A DNA stretch of 64,000 bases. Origin: Microglena sp. YARC (lineage: Eukaryota > Chlorophyta > Chlorophyceae > Chlamydomonadales > Chlamydomonadaceae). The position numbers were made by a program, and so were the translations under genes. Shown piece after piece: positions 52,570-64,000 of the stretch (positions are counted from its first letter, which is position 1; each line of letters begins with the position of its first letter). Location of the stretch: assembly GCA_022414725.1 (NCBI GenBank), contig CM039465.1:4960688-5024687 (forward strand). Reading direction: 5' to 3'. A model generated the notes under the pieces. It was not told where the DNA came from. It did not search any database and saw only the letters and a program-made list of their open reading frames with translations.

Positions 52570-53569
52570 NNNNNNNNNNNNNNNNNNNNNNNNNNNNNNN
52601 NNNNNNNNNNNNNNNNNNNNNNNNNNNNNNNNNNNNNNNNNNNNNNNNNNNNNNNNNNNNNNNNNNNNNNNNNNNNNNNNNNNNNNNNNNNNNNNNNNNN
52701 NNNNNNNNNNNNNNNNNNNNNNNNNNNNNNNNNNNNNNNNNNNNNNNNNNNNNNNNNNNNNNNNNNNNNNNNNNNNNNNNNNNNNNNNNNNNNNNNNNNN
52801 NNNNNNNNNNNNNNNNNNNNNNNNNNNNNNNNNNNNNNNNNNNNNNNNNNNNNNNNNNNNNNNNNNNNNNNNNNNNNNNNNNNNNNNNNNNNNNNNNNNN
52901 NNNNNNNNNNNNNNNNNNNNNNNNNNNNNNNNNNNNNNNNNNNNNNNNNNNNNNNNNNNNNNNNNNNNNNNNNNNNNNNNNNNNNNNNNNNNNNNNNNNN
53001 NNNNNNNNNNNNNNNNNNNNNNNNNNNNNNNNNNNNNNNNNNNNNNNNNNNNNNNNNNNNNNNNNNNNNNNNNNNNNNNNNNNNNNNNNNNNNNNNNNNN
53101 NNNNNNNNNNNNNNNNNNNNNNNNNNNNNNNNNNNNNNNNNNNNNNNNNNNNNNNNNNNNNNNNNNNNNNNNNNNNNNNNNNNNNNNNNNNNNNNNNNNN
53201 NNNNNNNNNNNNNNNNNNNNNNNNNNNNNNNNNNNNNNNNNNNNNNNNNNNNNNNNNNNNNNNNNNNNNNNNNNNNNNNNNNNNNNNNNNNNNNNNNNNN
53301 NNNNNNNNNNNNNNNNNNNNNNNNNNNNNNNNNNNNNNNNNNNNNNNNNNNNNNNNNNNNNNNNNNNNNNNNNNNNNNNNNNNNNNNNNNNNNNNNNNNN
53401 NNNNNNNNNNNNNNNNNNNNNNNNNNNNNNNNNNNNNNNNNNNNNNNNNNNNNNNNNNNNNNNNNNNNNNNNNNNNNNNNNNNNNNNNNNNNNNNNNNNN
53501 NNNNNNNNNNNNNNNNNNNNNNNNNNNNNNNNNNNNNNNNNNNNNNNNNNNNNNNNNNNNNNNNNNNNN
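52570..53569. other. assembly gap of exactly 1000 N
   Basis: Sequence undetermined. By comparison with unit 3 the missing part would be about 3.4 kb (integrase, protease and most of gag), so 1000 is a placeholder length. Open frames through the gap are meaningless. Confidence 0.98.
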
Positions 53570-54190
53570 ACCTCCGGGAACCGAGGAACAGGCTCCAAAG
53601 GGAGGCCGCGACGAAATGGCTGAGCTGATCACAGCGAAAGCTCTCGATTTAGGCATCTGCTGATCAGCAGGCTCATACACCGGCGAAACAGCGGAATAGT
53701 CTCAAAGACACGAGTGGCAGCAGCAGATTGGGGTCACGCCACCGAAGTGCAGCACTCGTAGCACTCTTCAAGTCCTCCTCATTCATCAGTAGTAGTAGAG
53801 TCAGTCTTCAATACATAGATTGAAGGACGCAATGAGGCTGCGGGTCTTGATGCACAACGGATGATCTGTGTTCTGTACAATCAACAAGCTTCATCAGGAC
53901 ATCCTCAACATCAGAAGACAGGCGTCGAAACATTAGAGAGAAGGAACCGTAAAGTTGGAGATTGATCGGGGGGGTTACTTCCTTGATGGCGGGAAGATCC
54001 TCCTCTCCGGCAGCAGAGGCCGCTGGCGCCGCAGTCGTCTACCCAATCTAGAGGAACCTTCACCCCCGATGAGGATTCGGTTCGCATCCATGCTCACAAT
54101 GAACACTGCGAATCCCCACGAGCCCATAGAAACTACCATTAAGTTTGGTAAGTTTCACGAAAGCCAGCGCAGGAGGCCCTTGCGAAGTTG
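53570..54190 (-). pseudogene. Copia gag N-terminal part, unit 2
   Basis: Corresponds to 62225-62850 of unit 3: start region near CTTGCGAAGTTGCCATTATC, and the GTCACGCCACCGAAGT.. region encoding the acidic Asp/Glu stretch. Broken by indels throughout. Confidence 0.8.
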
Positions 54191-54232
54191 CCATTATCAA
54201 AGCAGTGGTAGTGATCGAGGAGTCCCCAGACC

Positions 54233-54556
54233 TATCAGCTTGAAATTCACTCCGGTAGAGTGGACAGTAGATTAAGCAGCGGAACAGCGCACCAATCTAT
54301 ACACCGAGACAAGGATAACGTTACAGACACAGAGCACCATAAGAGGGCACCTGTGGTGAAAGGAGGTGGTAGACACGAGCCTAACAGGCGTTACAGATCA
54401 GACCGGAACGTAGCGGTGACCAGGAAGCTGCCACTGAGTCATCTCAAGATGACTCAGTCCCACGGGAAGCTGGCTCAGAAGAGCCGATAGTTCAAGGAGT
54501 ACATAAGTAGTCACCAAGTCATAAAACGCTGAGAGCACCGCTATGACATGCTGATA
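54233..54556 (-). repeat. Copia LTR, unit 2 right
   Basis: TATCAGCTTGAAATTCACTC to CATGCTGATA, then ATGTTAGGATTAGGGTTCTG of the spacer. Confidence 0.87.
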
Positions 54557-56284
54557 TGTTAGGATTAGGGTTCTGCCAAATATTTCAACACACATCCTAT
54601 TCTTTAGTACCATCTTCCGTCTTACTTGGCAAAATAAAAAAGCACGGTCCGTAAGGAATAAAAAAATAGGATGAATGAGCCTTTTTATCGAGTAACTCTC
54701 AAAAATTGCTCTTTGACTTGCGCAATTCATCACAACTCAATTATAACAATGGGGCGTTTGTGCGTTAAAACCCAATGCCAATCCTGTCTCCCATAATTAA
54801 ACAGATCTAGCTCGAGAAGACCTGATAATAACCCTTTTGGAAAGACTTTAATAATACTCAGGGCCACCAGCATCACAGGAAGACCGGTCTCTATGCGAGT
54901 TTGCCATGACTGAATGATCATTCGTACCTCTTTTCTGATGGGCGTTAATGTGGATCGATCAGCCAGTACGCCGAGTCGGGAGACCCTTAGGAGACACCGC
55001 CCACCATCAGACATTTTTGGTGGGGACGTCCTCATCAGTCCTCACCAGCGGGACTCTTTTCCGCTTACACAAGATTTCCCAGAAACTTCTTTTCGGTGTT
55101 GGATTGCATGGCCGTTTCATGTTTCTCGAACACTTACTTTGTTTCCGCACCCCAACTCTCCGAAGGGATCGCGATGAAGTAAGGAGGCCCTTTTTCCTGG
55201 CGTCCTAGCCACATACAACTGTTTTCAAATCCCAACTCACCGAAGGGATTGTGAATATAAATGAGGATAGTCTTTGTGGCTCTCTGTACTGAGGCGCCAA
55301 GCAGAAAATTAACTGCATTAGTCAAAACTTCATCTCGATATGCTTTCCTTGTTTGCATAACCTCATGCAATGGGTTTTCCAATTAACTTCGCATAACCTC
55401 ATGGTTTTCCAATTAATTGTAGGATTGTACCGCTCCATCCACAAATTTCCATCATGTGTGTGGCTTTATCTAAGTCACTTTCAATCTTTGAATAGCATCT
55501 ATATACTTCCCATTTTTATATTTTTGGCAAGGTTAAATATTCCACCATTGTGTGGTCCTCTTCGGATATATCATCTCATTCTCCGATTGTTGTGGAGCAA
55601 AATGTTTCTTGTAATACCAATCAATTTAACAGTTTGCTCCTTTTTGGTGCATAGAATAGCACCACTATCCCAGTCATCATATCTTGCAAAATCAGCCATT
55701 CAAAAGGACACATATGACGATATTTATATAAGGGAACAACTTTATTTGGCCGGCCTACCACATGTATTGTGGATGTCTGACGAAACAGTCATCCTACATC
55801 TCAATAGTCGTACCTGTAAAGTTTCCATCACCAATATGATAATTTTGTGAAGTCCGGGCCGCTCATTGGTTTTATGTCCGGGTTTCTTGCCACAAAATAC
55901 ATATTACGGGACGCATAGTCTCGCGCTCCGCAATAATCACATTAATAAAATTATGTTTATTTCGACTTCCATTGGTTCAGGTCGATTATTTCTTTTAAGG
56001 CATTGAGTGATTCACTATTTCTAAATAGGGATGGCGAACGGAAGAATCTCGTCAGCACGTTATGAATTATCTTGGTCTGCAATTTTGTTGCTTTATCAAA
56101 GCTTTTTGGTACAAGCAGATTAACTTCACGTTAGGCTTCTTTCCACACGAAGTCTTCAAATAATCATATCTTCACGTTCTGTTTCACTCAAGCATACAAT
56201 TAAAACTTTGGCCATATGCTGTAACCATAATGGTTTGCATAGGCTCAACCATACACATACAGTTTAATTATGCGGGCTACCGTT
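54557..56284. repeat. 1.7-kb spacer, unit 2
   Basis: Homologous throughout to 48357-50056 with numerous small indels. Minus-strand frame 55382-55134 (HEVMQTRKAYRDEVLTNAVN, then PPYFIAIPSESWGAETK) and frame 55035-54730 (VFPKGLLSGLLELDLFNYG) are the longest pieces and are not recognised. Confidence 0.6.
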
Positions 56285-56609
56285 TATCAGCTTGAAATCA
56301 CTCCGGTAGAGTGGACAGTAGATTAAAGCAGCGGAACAGACGCACCAATCTATACACGGAGACAAGGATAACGTTACAGACACAGGAGACCCATAAAGGG
56401 GCACCTGTGGTGAAAGGAGGCGGTAGACAGGAACCTAACAGGGTACAGATCAGACCGGAGACGTAGGTGACAGGAAGCTGCCACTGAGTCATCTCAAGAT
56501 TGACTCAGTTCCCACGGGAAGCTGGCTCAGGAGAGCCGATAGTTCTAAGGAGTACATAAGTAGTCACCAAGTCATAAAACGCGTGAGAGCACCGCTATAC
56601 ATGCTGATA
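56285..56609 (-). repeat. Copia LTR, unit 3 left (3' LTR)
   Basis: 325 bp, TATCAGC..GCTGATA, nearly identical to 41475-41798. Confidence 0.9.
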
Positions 56610-56985
56610 CTCCACCTATGACACAGGTGACATACAATAGTACTACTCCACCTATGGCACTGGTGACATAGAACTATATGTAACAAATTAAAAAAAAAAA
56701 AAAAAAAAAATCAAAGAACCTCCGAAAAATAAAAATCGAGAGAAACTTCAAATGAAACCGAAGGGTGTAAGGAAGGTATGAAGCAAGGCAAAGAACCAAA
56801 ATTTGCCAAGTGGATATAAGAGGACAACTAAATATCAAAGTTCGGGTAACAACGTATAGAAAACCGATCCACGGGAATAGGAACCTAATGCAATCAATGA
56901 TAACTTAAAGAAACTTAAATGTAACCAAAAATTCCAGAATACATGTAACCAAAATTCTAGAATACATGTAACCAAAAAAATTGGT

Positions 56986-59900
56986 TTAAGGAGAAGCAGT
57001 CATTCCAAACATGCGAATGAAACGCCAGAAACACCATAGGATCAAGGGCTTGGTGAAGGGGTCAGCACAGTTGTCCTTAGTGTTAACATAAGGCAACATC
57101 CACCTGGCCATCCTCCACCAGCTCCTGGACATAGTGATGGATGACATCAATGTGCTTGTTGCGAGGGAGCAGCTGACAGTCATTGGCCCAGCTCAAGGAC
57201 CCCAAGTTGTCACCCTGAATGGTGACCAGGTCACAAGGCAGCCCTAGATCAATTCTCAACTTTTTCAACCATTGCACCTCCCTGGCAGTCTGAGACAGGG
57301 CCTGATACTCAGCCTCACTGGAGCTAACAGCAACAGTGGGTTGCCTTTTGCTCATCCAGTTCACAAGGCAGCCTCCAGCGAGCACAGCATAGCCAGTCTG
57401 AGATCTCCTGTCAGACCCATCATCAGCAAAGGATGAGTCACTAAAGACAGTAAAAGAGAAACCAGGGCTGTGAGTGTAAGTGAGGCCCAGATGGGAATGT
57501 TCTTCTCAAATACAAAAGCAAGCGCTTGGATGCAGCCCACAGGGGGGCAGTGGGTTGAGCAGAAAACCTGGACAGGTAGCTAACAGCAAAAGAAATATCA
57601 GGCCTTGTGCAGGTAGCCAGGTACAGCAGAGCCCCCACAAGAGAGAGGTACTGGCTATTAGAGGCCAGAGGTTCTCCAGGAGGATCAGTGACAGTGCACT
57701 TGGACATGGGAACTGAAAACTTGGGCTTGGTAGCAGCAGTGAGACCAAACTGCTCCACCAGCTCAACAATGTAGGAGTGCTGGGAGAGGTCGATCTTAAC
57801 ACCACCTGCCGTCAGAATCAAGTGTACAAGTCATGTCCAATGAAAGGAACTGGACAGGTACACCCATTTCCTTGACTTCCCACCCAGCTGCTTCCATAGC
57901 CTTGATCAGCAAGGCATACCTATGCAGCTCACTAAAAGCACAGATAAAGTCATCCACATAGGTCAGGACATAGCTCCACCCACCAGTAGAATCCCTCCTG
58001 AAATACAGAGCAGGTTCAGCTTTGCACATGGTAAAACCGTGGGCAACCAAAAACTGCTTTACATCTTTGCTCCAAGCCCTGGGTGCCTGCTTCAAACCAT
58101 AAAGAGATTTAATCAGCTTACACACAAGGGGAACATTGTCAGGACCAAGTTCATGAAAGCCCTCAGGCTGGTAACAGAACAGGTCCTAGACCAGGTTCCA
58201 GCTTGGCATTCAAGAATGCAGTCTTGATGTCTAGCTGCCTCACAAACATTTTTCTATGAGTGATGGCAGCAAGGAGCACACGAAGACCTGCTTTAGAGGA
58301 GACGGGGGCATATACATCATGGTAGTCCAGCCCAGGACGTTGCAGAAAACCACGAACTACAAAACGAGCTTTAAAACGCAAAGAACCATCAGCCCATGTT
58401 TCTTGACAAATAACCATCTGCCAGATAGAATCCTCTGCCTAGGAGGCTGTGGAGTGAGGACCCAAGTGCCATGAGCATGGAGGGAGGCCATCTCATCCTT
58501 CATAGCCTGCAGCCAGAGATCTCTGTCAGGGTTGGTAGGTAACATTGCAGCTTTATAAGAGAGTTCAGTAGAGGTAGAAATAAAAGCCCCCACGTACAAG
58601 CAGTGTACTTGTACATGGGCAGCGGGGATATCAGCAGTATCAGCAGTAACCGGTAATAAAGCCCCCAGCGCAGCACTCATGCGTGGTTGAACAAGGCCGG
58701 CCTCCTTTGCCTCTAAATCGTCGAAGCCTGGGTACACTGGAACACCCCAGCCATACGCAGTATCTGACCCGGACCAGTGTTCGAGGTCATCACTCACATC
58801 ATCTGTGACGGCCACATCGTCGCAATGCCTGGTCCGGTATAAACCACCAGGTATAGCAGGGGGTGAAGTGATCAACAACTCCCGCGAGCTATCCGAATAG
58901 GTGGACGGGGGTGGCGACTAGTGGGCAGTGGACCTGTACTAGGTTCCACTATGACCCGAGGCTGTCCTAATCCTACGACTTCACCGACGAAACGTGGCGC
59001 AGAGGAAGGCCCGGCGACCCCCTGAGATTCGAATAAATTAGAGCTTGAAGGAACATCAGACTCCCCCTGGCCCAATGCCGCCGCACGCGATACAGCACCA
59101 TCATTACCTGGCCTGGGACGCATCGTCATCCATGACCAGTAAAGCGGTCAACAATCGGGGTTGGTAAAGGGCCCAGGACATTGTCAGTAGTATCAAGCCC
59201 TTTACCGATGATAGCGGCAGGGGTGCGAGAAAAATACTGAGATCCATCATAGGGAAAGAGCCCAGGGATACAGTTATAGCTAAACTGTTCATAGAAGAGC
59301 ACATCACGACTCTCTACCACCTGGCGCAACTTAGGAACCCAAACAAAATAACCCTTACTCACCAGAGAATACCCAACCAGTCTACCAGATAACGCCCTTT
59401 CGTCAAGCTTATTGCGCTTCTTCCCATTCACTAAGGTAACGTAGCATGGGCACCCGAACACGCGCAATAACGATACATCAGGTAGAACCCCAAAGAACAA
59501 CTCATAAGGAGTCTTGTCGCCCTGATTAGGCAGCCGGTTGCGTAGGTAACACGCGGCGAGGAAGGCATAGGGCCAGAAGGACTTAGTGAGCTTAGACTCC
59601 AAGTGAATGCTCCTAGCTACGTTCTGAAGGACCCCATTGTACCGTTCCACAGTCGCGTTCTGCTGAGCAGTGTAAGCCATGGACAATTCATGCACAGCAC
59701 CAACCGATTCTAACCAATCCTCGAACCACTTCACTATAAATTCCTTAGCCCTGTCAGACCTAAGACACTTGAAAACAAATCCATGCAGCTGAGTCATCCA
59801 TCTGAGGATGGTAGTTTGAACTGCTAAGGGAGCTTCATCCCTGGTTCTCAAGCACAAGACCTCAGCATAGCCAGAGTATTGGTCAGTGAGACACAGAACA

Positions 59901-62853
59901 TAAAACTCCCACGCAAGCCCCTAATATTAAATGGCCCCATGATGTCCAAGTGAAGGCGTTGTAATGGGGCACGGATCCTAGTTTTGCTTTCTTTAGGAAA
60001 AGGGATACGTTTTCCCTTTGCCTTCTGACAAGCATCACATGGGATCTTAGACAGTCTTTGCACCTGTTGGAGAGTGAGGGGTAAGTTCTGAACCAAACCC
60101 TTCCTTACAAGGTTGTGCATGGCATCATAGCCAGGGTGACCCAGCCGCCTATGCCACAACCATTCAGGAGTGGTAGGGATCACAACTCCACCATCCTCAT
60201 CAACATCAAGAGCAAAAGCTGGATAATCTTCAGCACCATACAAACGGCCACGAGGGGTGTGACAAGGCCTACATGCAAACTTGTACACACCATCACTGGA
60301 GGCAGGGAAAGACCACAGAACAGAAGAGCCCTGTGTGGCAGTACAACTAAGACTATCAAAAGAAATCTTGCAGTTGTGAGCATGGGCAACAGCATTTACT
60401 GACATGAGGTTCACCGGACAGTGTGGGATGTAGAGAACATTGGTTAAAGTGATTGGTGTTGGTAACCAATCACTACATAACACAATAGAACCCTGACCCA
60501 CAGACCGTTGAACCACACCATCACCAAATTTAACTGCTGGCCCAGTCTCAGAAGCATGAAACACAGTGAACAAAGACATATCACCTGTGATTGACATCCC
60601 AGCTCCAGAATCAACATGCCAGACACCCTCAGACAGGCTCGGGCTGCAGACATTTGAAAATTTCGCAGTGCAAGAGAAAAGGACAGAGCGTACCTCCTAT
60701 TTCTTGTCCAAAGCATACCCATCAATCTGAGCCTGCAAGGAGGCCAGCTGCCGCGGAGTAAGCACACCTGGAAGGGCCAAGGCCATGGGCACCGGATTGG
60801 TAACCGGTGCACCAGGCTTGGTCTTACGCAGGTGCGGATGCTTCGTGAAACAGCGATCCTCCGAGTGGGTCTTCTTGCTGAGGCATGGGCCCAAGTGCAA
60901 TCCAGACGTCGCTTGTTGGAACCAGAACCCTGAGAACCAGATCCCTGCCCACGCTGAAACGCAGCATTGGCAGGAACCTGGGGAGCGTCCCGGGACCAAC
61001 CAGGATGCCTGGAGTCGGACCTGGGGAGAGCAATGTTCAAAATGTCGAGAGACCGATATGCCTCCAGACAAGACCAGTAATCTACAGTCTGTCTGTTAGC
61101 CAACATCATACCGTACTGGATCCGCAGCGATTCAAATCGGATCAAACGGATCCCATTCACAATGGTTTCCATGGCGTGGCGCTGAGTGACAGGATGTCCA
61201 GCACTGCGGAGGTCAGTGCACAGACTGCGAACCATGCGAAAGAAATCATCGACACGGTCAGAAGGGCCCATGTGCGCATTATGAAGTTCGATACGCATGA
61301 GAGGGACTCTAGAGGCAAGGGCATCAGACTGCGTCTTCCGGATATCCAAAAGGATATCCCGAGGGGTGGCAAAGTCCTGGTATACCTTGACCATATCGTC
61401 CTCCATGTTCGCGAGCATCATAGTTAAACACATGAACTCCTGACGTTCGAGAGGCAGTGCACTGAACCCGAACAGTGCAGGATCAAACCGAGACTCACCA
61501 TGAATGAGGGTATTAGACCCAGCTCCAATCGCAGAAGGGACAGGAGCCAAGGACCTACGAATGTCCATGAAATACTCCGCAGCAAGACCAGCGTCAAGAG
61601 CGCGCTGGTCGTCTATGTTCCTAATCACAGGAATGGACCTCGCAACACTCATAAGCAGCTCGAAATCTGGGCTAACAGGACACAGAGGGACAGGCACTCG
61701 CACAAACTGATAACCAAGCTTCTCGTGATCACTACGCCTCGTACCACCAAAGGAAACACCATGATCTGGGGGATACAGAATCCCAGAAGTGACTGGACCA
61801 AGAAAAGAACGACACCTGGTACCAAGCTCAGAGAAAGCCATCACTCGGCGATGCCTCAGCTTCACACTAACATTTGCCATTGTAGCCTGCATATCCATCC
61901 GACCGTACAAAGAGCGGTTCAAGGACTCACCATCCCGTCGATCCTGGTTGATCAGGCGGTAGTCCCGCAAGTTCAAAGTCGGAGGAGATCCACCAGTGAG
62001 CAGATGCTCCCAAGATTCGCATAACCGCGTATATAGCATAGGAGGAGGGCCAGGGGCAGGAGGCAGCTCCACCGGCGGAGGCGGAGGGGGTTCCAGGGAG
62101 GCACCAGCAGCAGAGGTGCGTGCAGAGGAAACAGCAGCCTCGCGAGAGCGAGTGTGGTAGCCAGGGAGGCCACGCTCCATGGGGCAGATGCAGAGGAAAA
62201 AGAAGCAAAGCCCTTCAAGAAAGTGGGCTTAGCCACCTCCGGGTAAGCCGGGGGAACAGGCTCAAAGGGAGGCGCCGACGAAGGCTGAGGCTGATACACA
62301 GGCGAAAGCTCTCGATTAGGCATCTGCTGATCAGCAGGCTCATACACCGGCGAAACAGCGGAAGTCTCAAAGACACGAGTGGCAGCAGCAGATGGGGTCA
62401 CGCCACCGAAGTCAGCACTCGTAGCACTCTTCAAGTCCTCCTCATCATCATCAGTAGTAGTAGAGTAGTCTTCATCATAATTGAAGGGGACGCAATGAGG
62501 CTGCGGGTCTGATGCACAACGGATGATCTGTGTCTGTACACAACACAGCTTCATCAGGACATCCTCAACATCAGAGGACAGGCGTCGAACATTGAGAGAA
62601 GGAACCGTAAAGTTGGAGGATTGATCGGGGGGGTTACTTCCTTGATGGCGGAAGGATCCTCCTCTCCGGCAGCAGAGGCCGCTGGCGCGCAGTCGTCTAG
62701 CCAATCTAGAGGAACCTTCACCCCCGTTGGGAGGATTCGGTCGCATCCATTGCTCACAATGACACTGCGAATCCCACGAGCCCATGAAACACCATTAAGT
62801 TTGGTAAGTTTCACAAAGCCGGCAGGAGGCCCTCGCGGAAGTTGCATTATCAA
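56986..62853 (-). pseudogene. Copia gag-pol, unit 3, frame-broken but all domains visible
   Basis: Start ATG 62853 (MIMQLPRGPPAGFVKLTKLN). Largest piece 62180-60444 covers gag (YDQDFATP-like region, ILLDIRKTQSDALASRVPLM, then FFRMVRSLCTDLRSAGHP). Knuckle C-x4-C-x5-H-x4-C at about 60890. Protease active site DSGAGMSITGD near 60600. 60597-59848: protease C-terminal half, pre-integrase WHRRLGHPGYDAMHNLVRKG. 59857-59126: integrase DDE core (CLRSDRAKEF, QQNATVERYNGVLQNVARS). 58417-57441: RT, with LIKSLYGLKQAPRAWSKDVK and YVDD at 57949-57960. 57385-57083: RNase H with SSSEAEYQALSQTAREVQWL. Stop near 56986. It supplies everything needed for replication if the indels are sequencing errors. Confidence 0.9.
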
Positions 62854-62884
62854 AGCAGTGGTAGTGATGAGGAGCCCAGTAACC

Positions 62885-63208
62885 TATCAGCTTGAAATCA
62901 CTCCGGTAGAGTGGACAGTAGATTAAAGCAGCGGAACAGACGCACCAATCTATACACGGAGACAAGGATAACGTTACAGACACAGGAGACCCATAAAGGG
63001 GCACCTGTGGTGAAAGGAGGCGGTAGACAGGAACCTAACAGGGTACAGATCAGACCGGAGACGTAGGTGACAGGAAGCTGCCACTGAGTCATCTCAAGAT
63101 GACTCAGTCCCACGGGAAGCTGGCTCAGGAGAGCCGATAGTTCTAAGGGAGTACATAAGTAGTCACCAAGTCATAAAACGCGTGAGAGCACCGCTATACA
63201 TGCTGATA
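62885..63208 (-). repeat. Copia LTR, unit 3 right (5' LTR)
   Basis: 324 bp, TATCAGC..GCTGATA. The minus-strand sequence after it begins GGTTACTGGGCTCCTCATCA, the presumed primer-binding region. Confidence 0.9.
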
Positions 63209-64000
63209 GGGTTTAGGATTAGGGTTCTGCCAATATTCAACACACATCCTATTCTTAGTACCATCTTCCTCTTTACTGGCAAATAAAAAGGCACGGGCTC
63301 CGTAAGGATAAAAATAGGTTGAATGAGCCTTTTTATCGAGTAACTCTCAAAATTGCTCTTTGACTTTGCGCAATTCATCACAACTCAATATAACAATGGG
63401 GCGGTTTGTGGGTTAAAACCCAATGCCAATCCTGTCTCATAATTAACAGATCTAGCTCGTAGAAGACCTGATAATAACCCTTTTGGAAAGACTTTATAAT
63501 ACTCAGCCACCAGCTATCACATAGAACCGGTCTCTATGCTGAGTTTGCCATGCTGAATGATCATTCGTACCTCTTTTCTGATGGGCGTTAATGTGGATCG
63601 AGGTACCGCCGAGGAGACCACCGCCACCATCAGACATTTTTGGTGGGACTTCCTCATCAGTCCTCACCAGCGGGACTCTTTTCCGCTTACACAAGGATTT
63701 CCCAAACTTCTTTTCGGTGTTGGATTCATGATGGCCGTTTCATGTTTCTCGTAACACTTACTTTTTGTTTCCGCACCCCAACTCTCCGAAGGGATCGCGA
63801 TGAAGTAAGGAGGCCCTTTTTTCCTGGCGTCCCTAGCCACATACAACTGTTTTCAAATCCCAACTCACCGAAGGGATTGTGATAAAATGAGGGATAGTCT
63901 TTGTGGCTCTCTGTACTGAGGCGCCAAGCAGAAATTAACTGCTTTAGTCAACTTCATCTCGATATGCTTTCCTTGTTTGCATAACCTCATGCAATGGGTT
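63209..64000. repeat. spacer, unit 3, continues past the window
   Basis: GGGTTTAGGATTAGGGTTCT onwards, matching 48357-49140. Contains minus-strand pieces DELRKVK-like, SYSIKRLIQPIF (63381-63163) and PPYFIAIPSESWGAETKSKC (63846-63664). Confidence 0.65.

Larger units (their letters stand above)
50057..54556 (-). mobile_element. Ty1/copia element, unit 2, gapped and indel-rich
   Basis: LTRs at 50057-50385 and 54233-54556. The 3' half (RNase H, RT with YVDD at 51686-51697, part of integrase linker) lies at 50760-52569. The 5' part (gag N-terminus) lies at 53570-54190, with the middle replaced by N. Compared with units 1 and 3 this copy loses or gains a base every few tens of positions, far above its neighbours, while substitutions are few. 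No frame is usable. Confidence 0.85.
56285..63208 (-). mobile_element. Ty1/copia element, unit 3, best-preserved copy
   Basis: 6924 bp with LTRs 56285-56609 and 62885-63208, which look almost identical, suggesting recent insertion or copying. The domain order gag, knuckle, protease, integrase, RT, RNase H defines Ty1/copia. Frames are longer than in unit 1 but still broken at about ten places by single-base changes in length. Confidence 0.92.
41475..64000 (-). repeat. tandem array of Copia element plus 1.7-kb spacer, about 2.8 units
   Basis: Units begin at 41475, 50057 and 56285. Each is LTR, internal gag-pol, LTR, then a spacer that starts GGGTTTAGGATTAGGGTT and ends GGGCTACCGTT. Unit 1 is 8582 bp. 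Unit 2 is shorter because of the N gap. Unit 3 runs off the window. The copies are near-identical except for scattered single-base indels, most of all in unit 2. This is either a genuine segmental tandem duplication or one locus assembled several times. Confidence 0.85.

Noticed and set aside
52333..53680. 421- and 376-codon frames across the gap
   Set aside because: They consist almost entirely of undetermined residues from the N run.
54990..55060. Hammerhead ribozyme core (ACTGATGAGGA on the minus strand of the spacer)
   Set aside because: The required GAAA after stem II is absent and flanking stems do not form; a chance match.

Overview
The window is nuclear DNA of a eukaryote, most likely a green alga or a relative. 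The signs are GT-AG introns at matching positions in a duplicated gene, a U-box protein, Ty1/copia and Ty3/gypsy retrotransposons, a LINE-type element, and very abundant mini- and microsatellites. A prasinophyte rich in endogenous viral elements, such as Cymbomonas, would fit, but that is an inference from general character and not an identification.

Layout. 0-6.5 kb is repeats: a degenerate ~185-bp tandem array, G-runs, and a large minisatellite with GCTCCC/GGGAG hairpins that is interrupted by a non-repetitive block with one unidentified ORF. 6.6-11.7 kb holds two paralogous intron-containing genes with a possible degenerate methyltransferase-like motif, a LINE 3' remnant between them, and an LRAT-like gene cut at a repeat boundary. 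13.3-22.0 kb is the most virus-like part: two diverged, head-to-head genes for fused archaeo-eukaryotic primase (AEP) plus D5-type superfamily 3 helicase, with a small unidentified ORF, a (GAGT)n microsatellite and a HhH/U-box gene between them. I see no capsid or packaging gene, so this is at most part of an endogenous viral or Polinton-like-virus-like element. 22-28.7 kb is mostly tandem and interspersed repeats, with a Cys-rich ORF and a trypsin-like protease exon. 28.7-34.8 kb is an RT-RNase H-zinc knuckle-restriction-like-endonuclease retroelement flanked by 240-bp direct repeats. 35.9-36.2 kb is a loopless 326-bp foldback sitting exactly where a truncated Copia element begins (36.2-39.7 kb). 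40-41.3 kb is a decayed gypsy pol fragment. 41.5-64 kb is a tandem array of about 2.8 units, each a Copia element with 324-bp LTRs plus a 1.7-kb spacer; the middle unit contains a gap of exactly 1000 N.

Functionally, almost everything recognisable is selfish DNA: primase-helicases for replicating a large DNA element, and reverse transcriptases, RNases H and endonucleases for retrotransposition. Candidate host or cargo genes are the paralogue pair, the LRAT-like gene, the U-box gene and the protease. Many coding frames break by one base, often in a homopolymer, and the middle Copia unit is dense with small indels. Part of the apparent pseudogenisation is therefore probably uncorrected long-read sequence.
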